Assembly: GCF_025947065.1 (NCBI RefSeq)
Contig: NZ_CP109994.1
Coordinates: 868,001-932,000, forward strand
Reading direction: 5' to 3'
From: Flavobacterium sp. N1736
GTDB taxonomy: Bacteria > Bacteroidota > Bacteroidia > Flavobacteriales > Flavobacteriaceae
Length of the DNA stretch: 64,000 nucleotides
Of this stretch, positions 58,801 to 64,000 are shown in pieces. The first letter of the stretch is position 1; each line of letters opens with the position of its first letter. Below the pieces are notes generated by a model, which had not been told where the DNA came from, did no database searches, and saw only the letters and a program-made list of their open reading frames with translations. The translations under genes and the position numbers were made by a program.

Positions 58801-58880
58801 GATTTTAATTTTTAATTTTAATTTGACATTTGTAAAGGTTCTGATGCTTTTCATCAGATTGTTATTATAATCTTCTAAAT

Positions 58881-59087
58881 CTATTTGTCTTTTTTATCTT
58901 TTGAATTTTCAGTATCCTTCAAATCGTTTTTGTCTTTTGCAATGCGATTTGAACTATCGTTTATAAACTCTTCTACTGTTTGAGTATTTTTATTCTTGTC
59001 AGTATTCAGTTTGGATTTATGAAGATTTTCTACTGTTTCTTTTTCCGGGCAATTATCATTATCCGGATCATAATTCTTTTCAACCAT
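58881..59087 (-). CDS. Small hydrophilic disordered protein
   Basis: This is a 68-residue protein rich in Asp, Asn and Lys (NYDPDNDNCPEKE, then KDKNDLKDTENSKDKKDK). It lacks hydrophobic segments and should be disordered. Such short hydrophilic proteins accompany stress genes in many Bacteroidetes. It is 80 bases upstream of the next small gene on the same strand and may be co-transcribed. The coding call rests on length and codon pattern only. Confidence 0.55.
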   Translation of the reverse strand: MVEKNYDPDNDNCPEKETVENLHKSKLNTDKNKNTQTVEEFINDSSNRIAKDKNDLKDTENSKDKKDK

Positions 59088-59428
59088 GACCTATTGATTT
59101 AATATTTTAGTATTTCCAAAATTAAAACCAAGAGCCCGTTTTTTCTTTATAGAATTAAATTTTGTACTTATATAATTATCAGTGTATCAGCTTGAATTTA
59201 GTGGTATTTTCAAGCTTAAATCGTAACTGTTTTATTCAGAATTTATTCGTAATGTTAATAGTCAAAAATCTTTCGATGTAAATTATATAAGTTTTTGGAA
59301 GGATTTTATAAACGAATATTTCAAAAAAACCGAAATATTTGTTTTAGAATTTCTGTAGACGTGGTTTACAAACTTACAGAAAATTTATGATGTTTTCGAT
59401 CTTGTTTATAACTAAAAAAGGAACTATT
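59088..59428. other. 341-base AT-rich divergent intergenic region
   Basis: It lies between two divergent units. I see no ORF, RNA gene or clear repeat. TTGTACTTATATAATTA (about 59161-59177) and similar AT-rich stretches may contain promoters, but none fits the TAnnTTTG consensus well. Confidence 0.4.
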
Positions 59429-59884
59429 ATGAATAAAAAGGGACCTATTGTACTTATAGAAAATAATCAGGGTGATCGTAAATTATTTACACAAATTTTC
59501 TCTGAATTAGGAATTTCTAATAGAATTTTATGCTTTAATTCCGGGAACGATGCTTATAATTATTTAACATCAAATGACGTTTCGGCATTTTTAATTTTTG
59601 CCGATATCGTATTGCTGCATATGGATGATAAAGAATTCGCCCATATTACCTATAAAAATTTGAGTGTAGAATTAAATTGTCCGTGTTTGTTTTTTACAAC
59701 CGTTTTTAATCAGTGTTTTGTAATTGATTTATATTCAATTCCCACACAAAGTTATGTTGTAAGGCCGTATACGTACGAAAAATTTAAAGGCGTAATTCAA
59801 AACATAATCGAATACTGGAGTAAAATTCATTCGATAACGCAATACGGAAAAAGTAAGATTAGTAACGACGAGCTTAAAAACTAA
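59429..59884 (+). CDS. Degenerate single-domain response regulator
   Basis: This is 151 residues from the ATG at 59429 (the frame extends to 59387, but those residues precede the receiver fold). The N-terminus IVLIENNQGDRKLF retains receiver character but with Asn instead of the second acidic residue. The acceptor region reads FLIFADIVLLHMDD rather than LLDxxMPxMDG, and the Lys of the KP pair is Arg (VVRPY). Phosphorylation may be impaired or the protein may signal without phosphate. It is convergent with the CheB-CheR-PAS-kinase gene, with one shared terminator. Confidence 0.75.
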   Translation: MNKKGPIVLIENNQGDRKLFTQIFSELGISNRILCFNSGNDAYNYLTSNDVSAFLIFADIVLLHMDDKEFAHITYKNLSVELNCPCLFFTTVFNQCFVIDLYSIPTQSYVVRPYTYEKFKGVIQNIIEYWSKIHSITQYGKSKISNDELKN

Positions 59885-59885
59885 T

Positions 59886-59919
59886 AAAAAAGCGGTAAAC
59901 AATTGTTTACCGCTTTTTT
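59886..59919. terminator. Bidirectional terminator
   Basis: AAAAAGCGGTAAACAATT and AATTGTTTACCGCTTTTT form an uninterrupted palindrome between convergent genes. Confidence 0.92.
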
Positions 59920-59929
59920 ATGCTTAGAC

Positions 59930-62900
59930 TTAGTTTAACGGAAGGTATATTGTCATCGTTGTACCTTCACCAATTTTGCTGCATGCTTTTATAATTCCAT
60001 TATGATTCTCTACAATTTTCCTAACCAGCGTTAGGCCAAGTCCGGTGCCGGCATATTCATCTACACTATGCAATCTGTAGAAAGGTTCAAAAATTTTGTC
60101 TTCGTACCTGCTATCAAAACCAATACCGTTATCACTCACGCAAATTTTGATATAATTGATTTCAGGATTTCCGCCAATCTTAGTTATTTCTTCAGATGAA
60201 GGCAGTTGTGTTTCTATCTTTATTTCAGGAGCAACATCTTGCCTGGAATATTTTATAGCATTTGAAATTAAATTAGTAAACAATTGTTGTATTTGATACG
60301 ATATAACCTCCATTTGCATAAAAGAATCGACTTTAATAATCGCTTTTTTCTCGGCAATAACATCCTTCATATCGCCAATAGTTTTCTTTAAAAGTAAATT
60401 TAAGTCGGTTTTTTTAAATTCTTTTTCAATAAAATTGATTCTCGAATAATTGATAAGATCTGTAACCAACTGACTCATATTGTTAACCAAAAACAAGACA
60501 CGCTCCAGATCATGCTTACTGTTTTCTGACAAGCTTTTTTCGCCGCTAAAAACCTTTTTGCAAAACATATTAATTTTGCGCAATGGTTCTTGTAAATCGT
60601 GGCTTGCCGCCGATGTAAAAGTTTCCAGCTGGTCGTTGTATTTCTCTAATTCGGTATTTTTTATTTTTAATAAATCATTCGTAGTCACCAAATCTGTAAT
60701 GTCTTCAAGTGCCAGCAGAATCATTCCTTCGGGTTTGGCATTCAGGATTTTGCGGGCATTTACCATCATGGTTTTTTTGCCAATACTGGTACATACAGTA
60801 TCAACTTTATAATCTTCGATGGCTGTTTTTTCTCCCAGCATTTTAAAAATCAGATCTTTAAATTCAGGAATATCCCATTGACAGTCTCCAATTTCAAAAA
60901 ATGAATGTCCTTCTGTTTCAGCTTCGGTAGTTTGAAAATATTTATAAAAAGCAGGATTGGCACTTTTTACACTAAAATCCTTATCAATAATAAGCAAAGG
61001 CTCTCGAATTGTTTTTACAATTGATTCTGAGTAATTACGTGTCGAAATAAGCTGTTCCTGACGGTCTAAAAGTTCATCATTTACACACACTAATTCTTCA
61101 TTATTCGATTGCAGTTCCTCTGTCGACGTTTCTAATTCCTCATTCATTGCCTGAAGTTCTTCGCTGCTGCTCAACAATTCTTCGTTCGTAGTCTGCAGTT
61201 CTTCAAAAGCGGTTTGCTGTTCTTCGGTTACACGTTTAATATCTTCGCGCAACTGGCTCAGTTCTTTCTCTAATTCTTTTATTCGCTTTTGATCAGCACT
61301 TTTAGAACTTGATTTCGTTTCATTATCCGGCGCAGGCAAAAGGTGTTGATGAAAAAGAACCATCAAAAGATCTTCGTCATTAGGAAGCATAAGAATCTCA
61401 AATGAAGCCAGATAATTTTGATTCTTCACGGTAATATTCTCTTTGCTAACATTCTCTTTTTCATTCTTTATTGTCAAAAGAGCGTTGCGAAGTTCAAAGC
61501 TAATGCCTTCGCGTGCCATTTTTAAAATATTAAAATTTGGTTTTCCCGGAGAAGGCAATAAAAACGGCGTTGTATCGCCGTGAAAATGAACAATTTCTAA
61601 ATGTTCATCTATGATCACACTTGCCGGCGTATATTTTGAGAATAAAATATCAGATGCTACTTTTCTAAAATCAGTTTCCGGAATTGTTTTTAAATTATAA
61701 GTACCAATTTTATCACGCGCTTTAATATTTGCCGGTTTAAAAGCTTCGGGTACATAACGGACCGGAGCAAATTTGCGCACATATATTTTTTCGTGTTTGC
61801 CAACAGTATCAAATAAATTTGCAGCATTGGTTATACTTTCTGATTTTCCAAGAAGCAAAAAGCCTTTCTCTTTTAATGAATAATGAAAAGAACTTAATAC
61901 CTTCTTTTGTAAAAACGGATCAAAATAAATTAAAACATTTCGGCATGAAACCAAATCGATTCTCGCAAAAGGCGGATCTTTTATAAAATTGTGAACTGCA
62001 AAAATGCACATATCACGAATCACTTTATTGATATGATAATGTCCGTTTCTTTTTGTAAAATAATTATGAAGTCTCGTATCCGAAATTTGCTGCACATCCT
62101 GAGGAGAATATAAAGCGGCTCTTGCTTTTGTGATCGATTTCTCGGATATATCCGAAGCAAAAATCTGGACTCTTACTTCTTTAAGGTTTTTTTCAGATAA
62201 ATATTCATGAAGACTTATCGCCAATGAATACGCTTCTTCACCGGAAGCACAGCCGGCAATCCAGATTCTTAAATTATTATTGACAATATTGTTTATTAAT
62301 TGAGGAAAAACCAAAGTGGGCAAACTCTCAAAAAAATTCTCATCTCTAAAAAAATAAGTAACAGGAATCAGGAAATCATTAAAAAGTAAATCCTGCTCAT
62401 TTTTATCATTTCGAAGTGTATTATAATAATCCTGCATGGTTTCTTTTTTCAGGATAACCATTCTTCGGGCAATACGTCTTCTTATTGTAGGTTGTTTATA
62501 ATGACTAAAATCGTTGCTGGTTCTTAAATAAACAAGATTTATAATCTGATTCAGCACTTCTTCTTCATCTTGAGGAATATGTTCTTCTTCGCTGTAACCG
62601 TGATTGTTAATATAACTCTTTCGAATTTGAACTAATTTTGAAGCAATATCTTCGGGAGCCAGAATATAATCAATAACATCAGCATCGATTGCACTTTGCG
62701 GCATTCCTTTAAAAGCTGCCGTTTCAGGATCTTGTGCGATAGTGGCACCGCCAAATTCTTTTATTTTTTTTAATCCGATAGTACCATCAAAAGCAGTTCC
62801 GGAAAGTATAACGCCAATAGCAAAACTTTTATGCACCTCTGCAAGCGATTCAAAAAAAATATCGATGCTTTTGTTTTGCTTATCGCTTCGGGTTCTTTGG

Positions 62901-63214
62901 TGTAGTTTTAAAACGCCGTCTTCGGCTATTAAATTAGTACTTTCAGGAATGATATAAATATGATTTGGCGCAAGATTAATATCGTTCACAATTTCATGAA
63001 CAGGAGTTGTGGTTTCCTGCGATAATATTTCGGTTAAATTGCTTGGATAATCCGGCGACAAATGCTGCACGATAACATACGCCATTCCTGAATTTTCAGG
63101 TATTGCTTTAAGTATTTTTTTGAAGGCATCTAATCCTCCTGCCGATGCCCCAATACCAACTACGGGAAAGTCCTGAAATGTTTTTGGGGGCTGTTTTGTA
63201 TCAGGAATGCTCAT
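59930..63214 (-). CDS. CheB-CheR-PAS-histidine kinase fusion protein
   Basis: This 1094-residue protein has, in order: a CheB methylesterase domain (about 15-200; S24 in IGASAGG, H51 in VQHLSPDY, D143 in AFDGT); a CheR methyltransferase domain (about 210-480; IAGCASGEEAYSLAISL and SCRNVLIYFD); a linker; a long coiled coil of repeated EELQxxNEE units (about 645-735); a PAS domain (about 740-860); and a HisKA-HATPase core with H872 in ASHDLQEPLRK and GTGLGLTLVRK. There is no membrane segment. Such fusions occur without MCP receptors and probably link adaptation-like methylation to kinase output. The partner could be the degenerate receiver next door or the stand-alone receivers at 20383 and 31353. 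Confidence 0.93.
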   Translation of the reverse strand: MSIPDTKQPPKTFQDFPVVGIGASAGGLDAFKKILKAIPENSGMAYVIVQHLSPDYPSNLTEILSQETTTPVHEIVNDINLAPNHIYIIPESTNLIAEDGVLKLHQRTRSDKQNKSIDIFFESLAEVHKSFAIGVILSGTAFDGTIGLKKIKEFGGATIAQDPETAAFKGMPQSAIDADVIDYILAPEDIASKLVQIRKSYINNHGYSEEEHIPQDEEEVLNQIINLVYLRTSNDFSHYKQPTIRRRIARRMVILKKETMQDYYNTLRNDKNEQDLLFNDFLIPVTYFFRDENFFESLPTLVFPQLINNIVNNNLRIWIAGCASGEEAYSLAISLHEYLSEKNLKEVRVQIFASDISEKSITKARAALYSPQDVQQISDTRLHNYFTKRNGHYHINKVIRDMCIFAVHNFIKDPPFARIDLVSCRNVLIYFDPFLQKKVLSSFHYSLKEKGFLLLGKSESITNAANLFDTVGKHEKIYVRKFAPVRYVPEAFKPANIKARDKIGTYNLKTIPETDFRKVASDILFSKYTPASVIIDEHLEIVHFHGDTTPFLLPSPGKPNFNILKMAREGISFELRNALLTIKNEKENVSKENITVKNQNYLASFEILMLPNDEDLLMVLFHQHLLPAPDNETKSSSKSADQKRIKELEKELSQLREDIKRVTEEQQTAFEELQTTNEELLSSSEELQAMNEELETSTEELQSNNEELVCVNDELLDRQEQLISTRNYSESIVKTIREPLLIIDKDFSVKSANPAFYKYFQTTEAETEGHSFFEIGDCQWDIPEFKDLIFKMLGEKTAIEDYKVDTVCTSIGKKTMMVNARKILNAKPEGMILLALEDITDLVTTNDLLKIKNTELEKYNDQLETFTSAASHDLQEPLRKINMFCKKVFSGEKSLSENSKHDLERVLFLVNNMSQLVTDLINYSRINFIEKEFKKTDLNLLLKKTIGDMKDVIAEKKAIIKVDSFMQMEVISYQIQQLFTNLISNAIKYSRQDVAPEIKIETQLPSSEEITKIGGNPEINYIKICVSDNGIGFDSRYEDKIFEPFYRLHSVDEYAGTGLGLTLVRKIVENHNGIIKACSKIGEGTTMTIYLPLN

Positions 63215-63409
63215 GATTTCATATATATTACTTAATCAAAGATACAATAAAAACGATAGTTTGTTTTGCATATGGTAATCATATAAGATGTGACTAAACA
63301 TCATATAAGCAGGAGTTATTTTTCTTTTTAAAATTTGTATATGCAGCTGAATGTTTTATGATGTATGTTGCTATAAATCAAATTATTAATTATTTTAAAA
63401 CTTTATATT

Positions 63410-63706
63410 ATGAAAAATTTATTTTTAACATGTGTATTGATGCTGTTTTTTGGAAGTGCAATGGCGCAGGATACTCCAAAAAAAGCAAAACAATCAAAAA
63501 GCACGACAGATACAATCGTGCATAAGAAAACACAAAAGACAACAACGACTTATAAAGACCCAACGCCTAAAAATAAGTCAAAATCAACAAGTACAACGAC
63601 CAAAACTACCACAACTCGCAGAGATACCATAAAACCCGGATCTGGTGCCGGATCTGGCAGTGACGGAGGTGTAGGAACGGGTACAAATACAAATAAAAAA
63701 CCGTAA
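63410..63706 (+). CDS. Small secreted low-complexity protein
   Basis: This 98-residue protein has a clear signal peptide (about 1-19, SAMAQ) and a Thr/Lys/Ser-rich mature part with TTTTK-type repeats. It ends in a Gly/Ser region (GSGAGSGSDGGVGTGTN). It looks disordered and probably extracellular or periplasmic. I recognise no family. The antisense frame across it is a compositional shadow. Confidence 0.65.
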   Translation: MKNLFLTCVLMLFFGSAMAQDTPKKAKQSKSTTDTIVHKKTQKTTTTYKDPTPKNKSKSTSTTTKTTTTRRDTIKPGSGAGSGSDGGVGTGTNTNKKP

Positions 63707-63718
63707 GTAAACAAAAAT

Positions 63719-63748
63719 AAAAAAGCCTGTAATTTACAGGCTTTTTTT
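63719..63748. terminator. Bidirectional terminator
   Basis: AAAAGCCTGTAA and TTACAGGCTTTTTTT pair perfectly between two convergent small genes. Confidence 0.9.
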
Positions 63749-63751
63749 AGT

Positions 63752-63910
63752 TTAATCATTGATAACCTGCAACGTATCGGTTTGTTGTACAACCAATGTT
63801 TGTTTTTGATCTCTTCTTAGATCTTCATCATCACAATGATCGCTGCATTTAATACTGATAAAAGTAATCAAGAGGATGAATGCTAAAGTTTTTAAGTTTA
63901 AATGTTTCAT
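63752..63910 (-). CDS. Very small lipoprotein (52 residues)
   Basis: An ATG at 63910 opens a 52-codon frame on the minus strand: a signal segment (LKTLAFILLITFISIKC, lipidated at C22) followed by an acidic then neutral tail (SDHCDDEDLRRDQ, ending TLQVIND). It ends exactly at the shared terminator, which supports a real gene. It may be part of a set of small envelope proteins. The family is unknown. Confidence 0.6.
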   Translation of the reverse strand: MKHLNLKTLAFILLITFISIKCSDHCDDEDLRRDQKQTLVVQQTDTLQVIND

Positions 63911-64000
63911 ACTGTTTGATTTATGGGTTTTTATTTACTTCGATTAAAGCAAAAATAAAAGTGAGAATAATTCATTATTTATATAATTTTATCGATTTGT

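Noticed and set aside
1..64000. tRNA, rRNA, known riboswitch or replication origin
   Set aside because: No cloverleaf-like segment, rRNA signature, recognisable riboswitch core or DnaA-box cluster was found by eye.

Overview
This 64 kb window looks like a chromosomal segment of a Flavobacterium-type Bacteroidetes. The DNA is AT-rich and the proteins are Lys/Asn/Ile-rich. There is a SusC/SusD pair controlled by an ECF sigma/FecR pair, several Bacteroidetes-style lipoproteins, and at least one promoter resembling the Flavobacterium TTG-N(17-23)-TAnnTTTG consensus. No rRNA, tRNA, CRISPR array, phage module or transposase was seen.

Layout. 0-10.7 kb: a secreted GH2 glycosidase, a CPA1 Na+/H+ antiporter, a secreted metallo-beta-lactamase-fold hydrolase with a Crp/Fnr regulator, then an AraC regulator, two cupins and a zinc alcohol dehydrogenase. 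10.9-20.1 kb: a block rich in stress and DNA-maintenance genes (DUF4142 lipoprotein, Rho_N/DUF7218 protein, topoisomerase IB, DUF5661, acidic protein, YciF-like protein, Fpg/Nei glycosylase, DUF72 protein, GIY-YIG nuclease, PNPOx-fold protein), plus a zincin-like lipoprotein. 20.4-33.1 kb: a signalling region with a single-domain response regulator facing a six-PAS kinase, then an apparent five-gene operon of receiver-kinase, hybrid kinase with three receivers, receiver, CheR and CheB, with no chemoreceptor. 33.5-43.8 kb: a secreted metallophosphoesterase, a secreted PI-PLC-like enzyme, and ECF sigma, FecR, SusC (with an STN signalling domain) and SusD. This could be an organophosphate or phospholipid scavenging locus. 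44-49 kb: outer-membrane barrels and small envelope proteins. 49-51.7 kb: a TPR kinase, a LuxR-type regulator and a small lipoprotein with a structured leader. 52-59 kb: SDR, SpoIIAA-like protein, Ku and LigD (a complete two-gene bacterial NHEJ system, arranged convergently), and small stress-type proteins. 59.4-64 kb: a degenerate receiver and a CheB-CheR-PAS-kinase fusion, then two small secreted proteins.

The most unusual layer is intergenic. Several families of dispersed palindromes and mirrored short-word arrays fill many of the gaps. The best defined is a hairpin of about 100 nt with perfectly paired arms. Arm bases change in compensating pairs between copies while an asymmetric loop motif stays fixed. 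One copy follows a small single-domain GIY-YIG nuclease gene, and a half-copy forms that gene's upstream leader. A nuclease-palindrome mobile or domesticated system is therefore the leading candidate for something undescribed here. Two nearly identical ~300 bp composite copies bracket the MBL-hydrolase/Crp pair.

All functional calls come from motifs read by eye; no database search was possible.
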